Origin: Mitsuaria sp. GD03876
GTDB lineage: Bacteria; Pseudomonadota; Gammaproteobacteria; Burkholderiales; Burkholderiaceae_C
Length of the DNA stretch: 50,004 bases
Reading direction: 5' to 3'
Assembly (NCBI RefSeq): GCF_029840635.1
Contig: NZ_JAOCCU010000047.1
Span: 1-50,004 of the forward strand
The notes beneath the pieces were generated by a model. The model saw only the letters and a list, made by a program, of their open reading frames with translations, had not been told where the DNA came from and searched no databases. This document shows, in pieces, positions 35,919 to 43,069 of the stretch (position 1 is the stretch's first letter; every line of letters begins with the position of its first letter). Made by a program: the position numbers and the translations under genes.

Positions 35919-36595
35919 GCGGACTTCGATGAACGGGCAAGGGCGGCGACGTCGGCGGAGGCGGTGGCCGCCGTCGCCGGTGGGCCGTCGTCCTGCAACG
36001 CGGCCAGCAGCCGGGCGCGGCCCCGGTGCAGCCGCGTGCGCAAGGTGTTGAGTTCGATGCCGGCGATGCGGGCGGCCTCGGCGTAGGCGCGTTCCTGCAG
36101 GTCGACCAGCACCACCGCCTCGCGGAAGGTCCAGGGCAGGGCCTGCAGCGCGGCCCAGACGCGGGCCTGGTCCTGCGCCCGCACGAGTTGCTGCTCGGGC
36201 GCTTCGGCGTGGCTGCCGGTGTCGGTGGCGTCGTCGGCCTCGTCATGCGCGACCGGCAGATCCCGCCAGCGCGCCAGCAGGTGGTGTCTGGCCATGCCGG
36301 CGAGGTAGGCGCCGAGCGGTCCCCGGCCGGCGTCCCAGCCCTCCGGCCGGCCGGCGAACTGGACGAAGGCCTCCTGCATCGCGTCCGCCGCCCAGTCGGG
36401 CTGGCCGCACAGGGCCAGCGCGTAGCGATAGACGCCGGGCGACTCGCTGCGATACAGCGGCTCCAGCGCGGCGGCGTCGCCCTGGCGCAGCCGCCGCACC
36501 AGCGCTTCGCTGGTGGCGGTGGACGGCGGGTCGACCGCGCCGCCGGGCGTGGAGGTCGGGCGGGCGCGGCCAGCCAGGCGGGTCCAGAAGCTCAT
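35915..36595 (-). CDS. ECF-type RNA polymerase sigma factor
   Basis: 226 aa. Region 2 is SESPGVYRYALALCGQPDWAADAMQEAFVQFA (about 48-79, split by eye), and region 4 is LPWTFREAVVLVDLQERAYAEAARIAGI with the recognition helix NTLRTRLHRGRARLL (about 152-195). The N-terminal 25 residues and a short Ala-rich C-terminal tail are extra. It overlaps the anti-sigma gene by ATGA. Two hairpins lie in its leader: ACCCCT/AGGGGT at plus 36676-36693 and CCGGGCGG/CCGCCCGG at 36713-36731. Confidence 0.9.
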   Translation of the reverse strand: MSFWTRLAGRARPTSTPGGAVDPPSTATSEALVRRLRQGDAAALEPLYRSESPGVYRYALALCGQPDWAADAMQEAFVQFAGRPEGWDAGRGPLGAYLAGMARHHLLARWRDLPVAHDEADDATDTGSHAEAPEQQLVRAQDQARVWAALQALPWTFREAVVLVDLQERAYAEAARIAGIELNTLRTRLHRGRARLLAALQDDGPPATAATASADVAALARSSKSA

Positions 36596-36860
36596 GGGGC
36601 GATCGACGAAGGCGAGAAACGCAGCATGACCGTATTGCGCCGGGCGCTCCAGAAGTTCCCAGGCTTCCGGACCCCACCCCTTGTTTCAGGGGTATGACAC
36701 CGCCACGCCACACCGGGCGGCCTCCGCCCGGCGGGCAAGAACGGTGCGCGTGCGATGTGCGCAAATCGTTTTCGTCGGGGCCATTTCACGCAAGTGAGGG
36801 CAGGCTTACAAGTCCATCTTGGTGCATCCGCCGGGTGAAAACCCCAAGTGCGTGCATGGG
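36596..36860 (-). promoter_or_regulatory. Leader/promoter region of the ECF sigma operon
   Basis: No gene is evident. Read toward the sigma gene it contains two perfect inverted repeats (36713-36731, eight pairs; 36676-36693, six pairs). A GGAACTT at plus 36653-36659 resembles an ECF -35 element, but no -10 at correct spacing was found. Confidence 0.4.
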
Positions 36861-37040
36861 GACCCGGTCCTAGCATCCATGCCACTCGACGCGACGCTCA
36901 TCCCGCTCCGGCCCCAAAGCCGGCGAAATGGGGGTTGCCTACGGGGGCTGAGGAGACAAACAGATCAAACCAACACCAACGAATCGCAGTGACACTGTCA
37001 CAATTCGCGGGCCCCTGGATCAGGGGCCCGTTTTGTTTTG
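36860..37040 (+). ncRNA. Candidate small RNA or riboswitch-like leader ending in a strong terminator
   Basis: No protein is evident. The 3' end is highly structured: CGAAT (36980-36984) with ATTCG (37003-37007) encloses GTGACA-C-TGTCAC (36989-37001), and immediately after it stands a 10-bp terminator stem. Upstream stretches are rich in G-runs (GGCCCCAAAGCCGG, GGGGGTTGCC). The transcript could be an independent RNA or a leader of the TauE/SafE gene, whose ATG is 80 nt further on. I compared it by memory with c-di-GMP, TPP, cobalamin and SAH riboswitches and found no match. The 5' end is unknown. Confidence 0.45.
37008..37040 (+). terminator. Rho-independent terminator upstream of the TauE/SafE gene
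   Basis: CGGGCCCCTG (37008-37017) pairs perfectly with CAGGGGCCCG (37021-37030) over a three-base loop and is followed by TTTTGTTTTG. Confidence 0.9.
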
Positions 37041-37121
37041 GTGGCCCGGATTGACGATGTCCCAGCGATCGTGCGCGGCCGGTGTTCGCGGCCTTGAGGC
37101 CGTTCCTGCGAGTCGTTGCTG

Positions 37122-37883
37122 ATGATCGAGTTGTTGACCGCGGCCGTGGCGTCGCTGCTGGCCGGATTCGTGGACGCGGTCGTCGGCGGCGGCGGGCTGA
37201 TCCTGGTGCCGGCGCTGTTCAGCGTCTACCCGAACGCCGCGCCCGCCACCCTCTTCGGCACCAACAAGGGCGCCGCCATCTGGGGGACGGCCTGGGCCAC
37301 CCATCAATACGCGAAGCGCGTGACGCTGCCCTGGCGGTCGCTGATGCCGGCCGCCGCCGCGGCGCTGCTGGGCAGCTTCGTCGGCGCCTGGGCGGTCACG
37401 CAGGTGGATCCGAGCGGCCTGCGCAAGGCGCTGCCGGCGATCCTGCTGGGCGTGCTGCTGTACACGCTGGCCAAGAAGGACCTCGGCCGCCACCACGCGC
37501 CGCGCCACGAGGCGGCGACGCAGACGCTGATCGCCAGCGCGATCGGCCTGACCATCGGCTTCTACGACGGCTTCTTCGGTCCTGGCACCGGCAGCTTCTT
37601 CGTGTTCCTGTTCGTGCGGCTGCTGGGCTTCGACTTCCTGCACGCGTCCGCCACCGCCAAGCTGCTGAACACCGCGACCAACTTCGCCGCGCTGATGCTG
37701 TTCGCCGCCAAGGGCCATGTCTGGTGGCACGTGGCGGCGGTGATGGCGGTGGCCAACGTCCTGGGCAGCCTGGTCGGCACCCGGATGGCGCTGGCCAAGG
37801 GGGCCGGCTTCGTGCGCGGGATGTTCGTCGTCGTCGTGTCGCTGCTGATCCTGAAGACGGGGTACGACGCCTTCCTGCGCTGA
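37122..37883 (+). CDS. TauE/SafE family membrane permease
   Basis: Sulfite/organosulfonate exporter family, 253 aa with about eight membrane helices in two related halves: LAGFVDAVVGGGGLILVPALF in the first, and IGFYDGFFGPGTGSFFVFLFV in the second, the family's repeated Gly-rich motif. TNKGAAIWGTAWA and LLNTATNFAALMLF are the paired conserved segments. The ATG at 37122 is chosen over TTG 37116. The transported substrate cannot be inferred. The terminator upstream separates it from the sigma region. Confidence 0.92.
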   Translation: MIELLTAAVASLLAGFVDAVVGGGGLILVPALFSVYPNAAPATLFGTNKGAAIWGTAWATHQYAKRVTLPWRSLMPAAAAALLGSFVGAWAVTQVDPSGLRKALPAILLGVLLYTLAKKDLGRHHAPRHEAATQTLIASAIGLTIGFYDGFFGPGTGSFFVFLFVRLLGFDFLHASATAKLLNTATNFAALMLFAAKGHVWWHVAAVMAVANVLGSLVGTRMALAKGAGFVRGMFVVVVSLLILKTGYDAFLR

Positions 37884-38047
37884 CCCGCGGCGGTCATCCT
37901 CCGCCTTGAGGAGGAACGCGCGCCGCGCAGCGCCCCCCGGGCACGCCAAACGCCCCCCGAACAACTCGTCACCGGCTGTCCGCCAAAGGCGGGATGCCGA
38001 CGGCCCATCGCCCGGGCTACCATCCGACTAAACAACCGCTGCTCACC

Positions 38048-38866
38048 ATGCCTGTCGACCCTCAACTGCGTGCGCTGGATATCGAGATCCCCACCCAGCC
38101 CGAAGTGCTGGTCAAGCTCTCGCTGCTGATGGCGGACGAGGACATCGACCTGCAAGCCGTCTCGGCGCTGGTGGAGACCGACATGGCGCTCGCCGCCGCC
38201 GTGCTGAAGGCGGTGAACTCCTCGCTGTACGGCCTGCGCGGCCGCGTGCAGACGGTGCACCAGGCGCTGACCTACCTGGGCATGCGCGAGGTCGCCGCGA
38301 TCACCTTCGAGATGGGCCTGCGCGCCGCCTTCCCGCCCGCGGTGGAGCTGGAGCCCGTCTGGTCCCGCGCCGCCAAGCGCGGCCTGCTGATGGGCCGCAT
38401 GGGCCAGATGCTGGGGGTGGACCCATGGGCCGCGCACTCGGCGGGCCTGTTCGAGGAATGCGGCAAGGCGGTGCTCTACCGCCATGCGCCCGGCCACTAC
38501 CCGGCGATGCTGCGCGCGACGGGCAGCGACAAGGAACTGGTCCAGCTGGAACACACCGCCTTCGGCGTCAGCCACGACGCGCTGGGCGCCGCGCTGTGCG
38601 AGAGCTGGGGCCTGGCGCCCGCCGCCGTGGCCAGCGTGCGTTTCCACGTGCAGGTCCAGGACGAGCTGCAGATGCCCGAGGCGATGCAGCGCCGCGGCGT
38701 CGGCGCGATCTCGCTGGTCGCCTGGACGCTGATGAACAAGCCCGAGGCGGTCGACGAGACCGTCATGGAGATCGCGCCGCAGGCGCAGCTGGACGAGACC
38801 CTGATGCTGCGAGCCGCGCGCCGCGTCGAGGAACAGCTGCAGCAGGCCGAATCGCGCGGCCGCTGA
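38048..38866 (+). CDS. HDOD-domain signalling protein
   Basis: 272 aa, almost all an HDOD domain: IPTQPEVLVKLSLLMADEDIDLQAVSALVETDMALAAAVLKAVNSS (shown here in part: VETDMALAAAVLKAVNSSLYG), then VQTVHQALTYLGMREVAAI and a histidine-containing C-terminal half. HDOD proteins are regulatory, often linked to stress or cyclic-di-GMP networks, and lack phosphodiesterase activity. The convergent neighbour is a diguanylate cyclase. The start MPVDPQLRAL at 38048 fits the family; a TACCAT near 38019 may be its -10. Confidence 0.88.
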   Translation: MPVDPQLRALDIEIPTQPEVLVKLSLLMADEDIDLQAVSALVETDMALAAAVLKAVNSSLYGLRGRVQTVHQALTYLGMREVAAITFEMGLRAAFPPAVELEPVWSRAAKRGLLMGRMGQMLGVDPWAAHSAGLFEECGKAVLYRHAPGHYPAMLRATGSDKELVQLEHTAFGVSHDALGAALCESWGLAPAAVASVRFHVQVQDELQMPEAMQRRGVGAISLVAWTLMNKPEAVDETVMEIAPQAQLDETLMLRAARRVEEQLQQAESRGR

Positions 38867-38894
38867 GCGGCTCCGCCAGCGCCGGCGGCGCGTC

Positions 38895-40193
38895 TCAGGA
38901 CGCGAGGCAGAGCCGGTCGCGCCCCATGTGCTTGGCGAGGTAGAGCGCCTCGTCGGCCGCCTGCATCAGCGCCTGCGCGCTCAGGTAGGGATGACCGGGC
39001 TGCGAGGCCGCCAGCCCCGCGCTGATCGTCACGATGCCTTCGCCCGGCGCGTCGTCCGGCAGCGCGCCATGCGGCATCGCGAGCGCACGCCAGGCCTCGC
39101 GCAGCGCCTCCATCAAGCCCTGCGCGGATTCGGCGTCGAAGCCGGGCAGCAACACCGCGAATTCCTCGCCGCCAAGTCGCGCCACCAGGTCGGTGTCGCG
39201 CTGGAAATGCTCGGCGAGCAGCCGCGCGAGCCGGCGCAGCACCTCGTCCCCGGCCGCGCGCCCGTGGCGGTCGTTGTAGGGCTTGAGGAAATCCACGTCG
39301 AGGATCGCCAGCGCCAGCCGCCCCTGGTCCCGCTGCGCGCGCTTGAACTCGCGGCGCAGCGCGGCATCGAACTCGCGCCGATTGGCGATGCCGGTGAGCG
39401 CGTCGTGGCGCTCCATCGAGGCGAGTTCCCGCCGCTTCGCCTCCAGCGAGCGCTCCGCCTGCTGCAGCGCGCGATGCTGGCGGGCGATTTCCTCCTGCAG
39501 CTCGCGGCCCCGCGATTGCTCGCGGTGCAGTTCGTCGCCGAGCGAGGTGCGGACATGATCGAACGCCTGCTCGAGCTGCAGCAGCTCCCGCGGTCGGGGC
39601 TCGCCGGCATCGAACCAGGTGGGCGCCTGCGGCGGCAGCGTCGGGTCGAAGCGGCTGGCCTGCTCCGACAGCTGTCGCAACTGGCGCAGCAGCCAGCGGT
39701 CCATCACCAACGCGGCCGCCAGGCCCAGCACCGTCGCCAGCGTCAGGTGGATCAGCGTCGAACGCAGCAGCGGATCGCGGCGCAGCGTGTCGCCCAGCGT
39801 CGCCGCGGCGGCCTGCAGGCGCAGCTCGCCGGTCTCGGCGAGCGAGAAGGCCGCGCTGCGGCCCGGCTCGCTGTCGTCGTCGGACAGCGCGCGGAATTGC
39901 GCGCCGTCGGGCGTCGTCAACTCGACGCGGCGCAGGTTGTGGCGGGCCAGGATGTGATGCAGCAGGCCATGCAGCGCCTCGGGCTGTTGCGGCCGCTGAT
40001 GCAGGCTGTAGGCGAGCGGCCCGGCGTACAGCAGGGGGATGGCGCTCAGTTCGGCGTCAGCCTCGGCGGCCCGGCGCTGGGTGGTCTCGCGCAGCTCCCA
40101 GCCGGTGGACAGGGCCACCAGCAGCAGGCCCAGCGCGAATAGCGCCAGCAGCGAGCGGGCGCCGACCGAGAGGTGGATGGCCTTGTGGGTCAT
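38895..40193 (-). CDS. Membrane-bound GGDEF diguanylate cyclase with intact inhibitory site
   Basis: 432 aa. N-terminal helix (about 12-32), a periplasmic sensor of about 120 residues with no recognised domain, a second helix at about 148-170, a HAMP-like and coiled-coil linker (230-268: EEIARQHRALQQAERSLEAK), then the GGDEF domain. The active site is GGEEF (341-345) and the feedback inhibitory site RDTD (332-335) is correctly placed five residues before it. The start is MTHKAIHLSVGARS at 40191-40193. It is divergent from the small outer-membrane-like protein across a region with palindromes. Confidence 0.93.
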   Translation of the reverse strand: MTHKAIHLSVGARSLLALFALGLLLVALSTGWELRETTQRRAAEADAELSAIPLLYAGPLAYSLHQRPQQPEALHGLLHHILARHNLRRVELTTPDGAQFRALSDDDSEPGRSAAFSLAETGELRLQAAAATLGDTLRRDPLLRSTLIHLTLATVLGLAAALVMDRWLLRQLRQLSEQASRFDPTLPPQAPTWFDAGEPRPRELLQLEQAFDHVRTSLGDELHREQSRGRELQEEIARQHRALQQAERSLEAKRRELASMERHDALTGIANRREFDAALRREFKRAQRDQGRLALAILDVDFLKPYNDRHGRAAGDEVLRRLARLLAEHFQRDTDLVARLGGEEFAVLLPGFDAESAQGLMEALREAWRALAMPHGALPDDAPGEGIVTISAGLAASQPGHPYLSAQALMQAADEALYLAKHMGRDRLCLAS

Positions 40194-40345
40194 TGGGTGG
40201 ATGTCGGGGGTTGCGACAAAAGTCGCGGGGAGCACCGTCGAATCACCTGCGGACCATTGTGCCGAGCCGGGCTCGCTGGTTTCCCCGGGGAAACTCCAAG
40301 CGGGGGTGGGACCCAGAATGGCCCCCCATACCTCAGGGGGAGGCG
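40194..40345. promoter_or_regulatory. Divergent intergenic region with palindromes and an RBS-blocking hairpin
   Basis: Two adjacent palindromes stand here: CGAGCC-G-GGCTCG (40263-40275) and the perfect 16-mer GTTTCCCCGGGGAAAC (40279-40294). Closer to the next gene, CCCCC (40323-40327) can pair with GGGGG (40336-40340), which is part of the ribosome binding site GGGGGAGG of the gene at 40346. Confidence 0.5.
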
Positions 40346-41017
40346 ATGAAGCGAGTCGGCGTGGCCGCGGGGATGCTGCTGCTCGCGGCCGGCACGGCCT
40401 GGGCCGATCCCGGCTATTACCTGGTGCGCCCGTACAGCGAGCGTGGCCAGGCCACGCTGGACCTGCGCTACTGGCAGGTCGATCCGCCGGACGAGGGCGC
40501 GACGCTGTGGCCCGAGGTCGGGCTGCGCTACGGCGTGACCTCGCGCTGGAGCACCGAGCTGCTGCTGAGCTGGATCGGCCCGACGCCGCATGAGCAGACG
40601 CTGAGCTCGATCAACTGGGTCAACCAGTTCCTGTTCACCCAGGGCGACACGCCGTACGACCTCGGCCTGCACCTGCAGCTGATCCGCAACCGCGACCAGG
40701 GCAACGCGGTCGAGGTCGGTCCCATCTTCCAGACCGAATGGGGCCTGGCGCAGCTCAACCTGAACGTCTTCTTCAGCCACGACGCCGGATCGCGCCGGCG
40801 CAACCAGACCAAGCTGCAATGGCAGGGCCTGTACCGCTGGCAGGCGGGATGGCGCGCCGGCGTGCAAGGCTTCGCCGAGCCGAAGTCCTGGCGCACCGGA
40901 CCGGTGGTGAAGGTGGACCTCGGCGCCGGCGTGGAACTGTCCGCCGCCTACCTGTGGGGGAACACCTATCGCAGCCGGGGGGACATGTTCAGCGCCGTGC
41001 TGCAGTGGGGCTTCTGA
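40346..41017 (+). CDS. Outer-membrane beta-barrel-like protein, function unknown
   Basis: 223 aa. Signal peptide MKRVGVAAGMLLLAAGTAWA with cleavage before DPGYYLVRPY. The mature chain alternates hydrophobic and polar residues (ATLDLRYWQV, VGLRYGVTSRWSTELLLSW, GLHLQLIRNR, AGVELSAAYLWG) and ends in QWGF, a terminal Phe as in barrel proteins. I do not recognise the family. The ribosome binding site GGGGGAGG directly precedes the ATG and can be masked by a short hairpin. It ends 86 bp before the FMN riboswitch promoter, so it is a separate unit from ribH. Confidence 0.72.
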   Translation: MKRVGVAAGMLLLAAGTAWADPGYYLVRPYSERGQATLDLRYWQVDPPDEGATLWPEVGLRYGVTSRWSTELLLSWIGPTPHEQTLSSINWVNQFLFTQGDTPYDLGLHLQLIRNRDQGNAVEVGPIFQTEWGLAQLNLNVFFSHDAGSRRRNQTKLQWQGLYRWQAGWRAGVQGFAEPKSWRTGPVVKVDLGAGVELSAAYLWGNTYRSRGDMFSAVLQWGF

Positions 41018-41102
41018 ACTGGCGATCGAGCGACACCACGCGAAGGGGCGAAGGCCGGAAGGGTCTTGCGCCTGGGCGACAACCCGGCACGATCCCGCTG
41101 CC

Positions 41103-41108
41103 TAGAAT
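41103..41108 (+). promoter_or_regulatory. Predicted -10 (TAGAAT) of the riboswitch-ribH transcript
   Basis: TAGAAT about 50 bp before the riboswitch. The same CCTAGAATCCGCC sequence occurs at 47655-47667 before psd, supporting a shared sigma-70 -10 type. No clear -35. Confidence 0.4.
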
Positions 41109-41152
41109 CCGCCCGCTCCCGACGCCTTCTCCCGAAGGCGCCAGGAGCAGCG

Positions 41153-41316
41153 TTCTCAGGGCGGGGTGAAAGTCCCCACCGGCGGTATCCGAGGCACGGT
41201 CGACAGACCGACGACCCCGGGAGCCCGCGAGCGCCCGGCATCGCCCTTGTGATGCCGGGGTCAGCAGACCTGGTGAGAGGCCAGGGCCGACGGTCACAGT
41301 CCGGATGAAAGAGATC
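41153..41316 (+). ncRNA. FMN riboswitch (RFN element)
   Basis: The core runs from CTCAGGGCGGGGTGAAAG through TCCCCACCGGCGGTA, a variable stem (GAGCGCCCGGCATCG...), GGTCAGCAGACCTGGTGA and GCCGACGGTCACAGTCCGGA to TGAAAGAGA. All RFN sequence blocks are present in order. On binding FMN it should reduce expression of ribH, which begins 110 nt later. There is no T-run after the following GC-rich hairpin (about 41342-41365), so control is likely translational or Rho-dependent. Confidence 0.96.
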
Positions 41317-41426
41317 GCGTTCATCGTCGGCCTCGCGGGCCGGTGCGAGCGTCCGCGCTCGCGCCGCCGCTCGGCCGCGCTGCGACGTGCGCCCTGATTC
41401 ATCGTCCCACCTTGCAAAGGGTTCAC

Positions 41427-41978
41427 ATGAATCAGACCAACCTCCACGCTCCCGCCATCGCCGGTTCCTCGGCGAACTCCCCGGCGGAATCTCCCTCGAA
41501 ACCGCCGGCGAAACCGCCAGCGAAACGCACCACGCCCCGCGTGGCCATCGTGTCCGCCAGTTGGCATGCCGACCTCGTCGGCCGCTGCCGCGAAGCCGCG
41601 ATCCGCGGACTCGAATCGACCGGGCCCGTCCAGGTCGACACCTTCGACGTTCCCGGCGCCTTCGAGATCCCGCTCCACGCGATGAAGCTCGCGCGTAGCG
41701 GGCAGTTCGACGCGGTGCTCGCCTGCGCCCTCGTCGTCGACGGCGGCATCTACCGCCACGACTTCGTCGCCCACGCCGTCATCGACGGGCTCATGCGGGT
41801 CCAGCTCGACACCGGCGTGCCGGTGTTCTCGGCGGTGCTCACGCCGCTCGCGTTCCACGAGCATGCGACCCACCACGGGTTCTTCCACGAACACCTCGTG
41901 GTGAAGGGGACCGAACTGGCCTCCGCCTGCCGGGCGACGCTGGCGGCGCTGCGCAAGCTCGACGCGCTCGTCGACTGA
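41427..41978 (+). CDS. ribH: 6,7-dimethyl-8-ribityllumazine synthase, type II (RibH2-like)
   Basis: Lumazine synthase makes the riboflavin precursor. The 183 aa have an Ala/Pro-rich N-terminal extension (about 38 residues), then VAIVSASWHADLVGRC, the substrate block DTFDVPGAFEIPLHAMKLA, and CALVVDGGIYRHDFVAHAVIDGL. The C-terminal region PLAFHEHATHHGFFHEHLV with VKGTELASAC replaces the usual type I segment (LTTDxxEQAxxR...NKG), which is the mark of type II (RibH2) enzymes of Brucella and rhizobia. AAAGG at 41416-41420 sets the ATG at 41427. It stands alone, without other rib genes, behind the FMN riboswitch. Confidence 0.92.
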   Translation: MNQTNLHAPAIAGSSANSPAESPSKPPAKPPAKRTTPRVAIVSASWHADLVGRCREAAIRGLESTGPVQVDTFDVPGAFEIPLHAMKLARSGQFDAVLACALVVDGGIYRHDFVAHAVIDGLMRVQLDTGVPVFSAVLTPLAFHEHATHHGFFHEHLVVKGTELASACRATLAALRKLDALVD

Positions 41979-42128
41979 CCGACTGACGTTGGCGGATCGG
42001 GGGCGCTCCTGTTGGGGGGCGGCCTCCGACTTCGGTACGCCAGGCGCGGCCCATCACAGGGCATGAGGGCTCCCTCCAGGACCCTCACGCCCTATTCCGG
42101 GCCCAGTCACGCTCGCTGGTCGCGGGCC

Positions 42129-43061
42129 TTATCGGGTGGCGACCAGCCCGGCCAGGGCCAGGGAGGTCACGAACCTCCTCGGCCGGCCGTCCAGCGGATC
42201 GGTGAAGGCGACCTCGCGGGCAAGCAGTTGCAGCGGACGCGTGAAGTCCACCTCGTCCTCCACCGGCTGCAGCACCGGATAAATGCGGTCGTTCTCGATG
42301 GGAAGACCGAGCGCGCACAGCTGCGCCCGCAGCTGATGCTTCACGCCCGTGCGCGGACGCAGCTCGTAGTGCGCGCGGCCCTCGTCCAGGCGCGCGAGCA
42401 GCGCGATGCGCGTGAGCGCATTGGGCTCGCCGTCGACCGTGCGCATCTGCATGAAGTCGACCGGGTGCTCCTCCAGGCGGCTCGCCTGCTCGAAAGGGAG
42501 CCGTTCGCCGACATCGTCGAGCCACGGCGCGATCGCCTCGTACACCTTCTCGACATCGCGTTCGCGGAAGAGCCGTTGATACGCGTCCCGCGTCGCGGCC
42601 TGCGTCGAGAACAAGGTCAGTCCCGCCGTCTCCCGGTCCAGCCGATGGATCGGGCTCAGGTCCGCCAGGCCGGTCTCGCGCCGCAGACGCGTCAGCAGCG
42701 TCTGCTGCACGTAGCGGCCCTTGGGCGTGACCGGCAGGAAGTGCGGCTTGTCGGCGACCAGCAGGTGCGCGTCGACATGCAGGATCCGCGATGCGAAGGG
42801 CACCTCCGGCTCGTCCGCGAGCCAGCGCCAGTAGTAGAGCCGGCGTTGCGCGCGATACGGCGCATCGGGCGCGAGCGGCTCGCCGGTGTCGTCGAGCACG
42901 TCGCCGCGCGCCATGCGCGCCGCCCAGTCCTCGCGCGGGACCAGCGGCAGCCGTTCGGCCAGGAAGTCCAGCACCCGCGGCCACGGGCCCGGCGGGCAGG
43001 CGAGCGCGCTGGCGGCGACGCCGTCGCGCAGCGGCAGCGCGAGCTTGGGCGGACGGGCCAT
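42129..43061 (-). CDS. RluA-family pseudouridine synthase
   Basis: RNA pseudouridine synthase of 310 aa. The catalytic block SPIHRLDRETAGLTLF carries the essential Asp, and LRPRTGVKHQLRAQLCALGLPI plus NDRIYP are the other family motifs. The N-terminal part lacks a clear S4 signature. The target rRNA or tRNA position cannot be assigned. The start MARPPKLALPLRDG at 43059-43061 is chosen over a much longer frame that runs into the neighbouring gene. It lies 8 nt after the solute-binding-like gene. Confidence 0.9.
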   Translation of the reverse strand: MARPPKLALPLRDGVAASALACPPGPWPRVLDFLAERLPLVPREDWAARMARGDVLDDTGEPLAPDAPYRAQRRLYYWRWLADEPEVPFASRILHVDAHLLVADKPHFLPVTPKGRYVQQTLLTRLRRETGLADLSPIHRLDRETAGLTLFSTQAATRDAYQRLFRERDVEKVYEAIAPWLDDVGERLPFEQASRLEEHPVDFMQMRTVDGEPNALTRIALLARLDEGRAHYELRPRTGVKHQLRAQLCALGLPIENDRIYPVLQPVEDEVDFTRPLQLLAREVAFTDPLDGRPRRFVTSLALAGLVATR

Positions 43062-43069
43062 GCGCGTCC

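Noticed and set aside
36653-36659. GGAACTT as an ECF-type -35 element for the sigma operon
   Set aside because: No -10 motif stands at the expected 15-18 bp; the nearest GTC-like sequence is more than 20 bp away.
36860-37007. Cyclic-di-GMP (GEMM) riboswitch before the TauE/SafE gene
   Set aside because: A few short blocks (CTCCGGCC, GGGGTTGCC) looked similar, but the conserved ACGCAAAGCC core and the tetraloop receptor order are missing.
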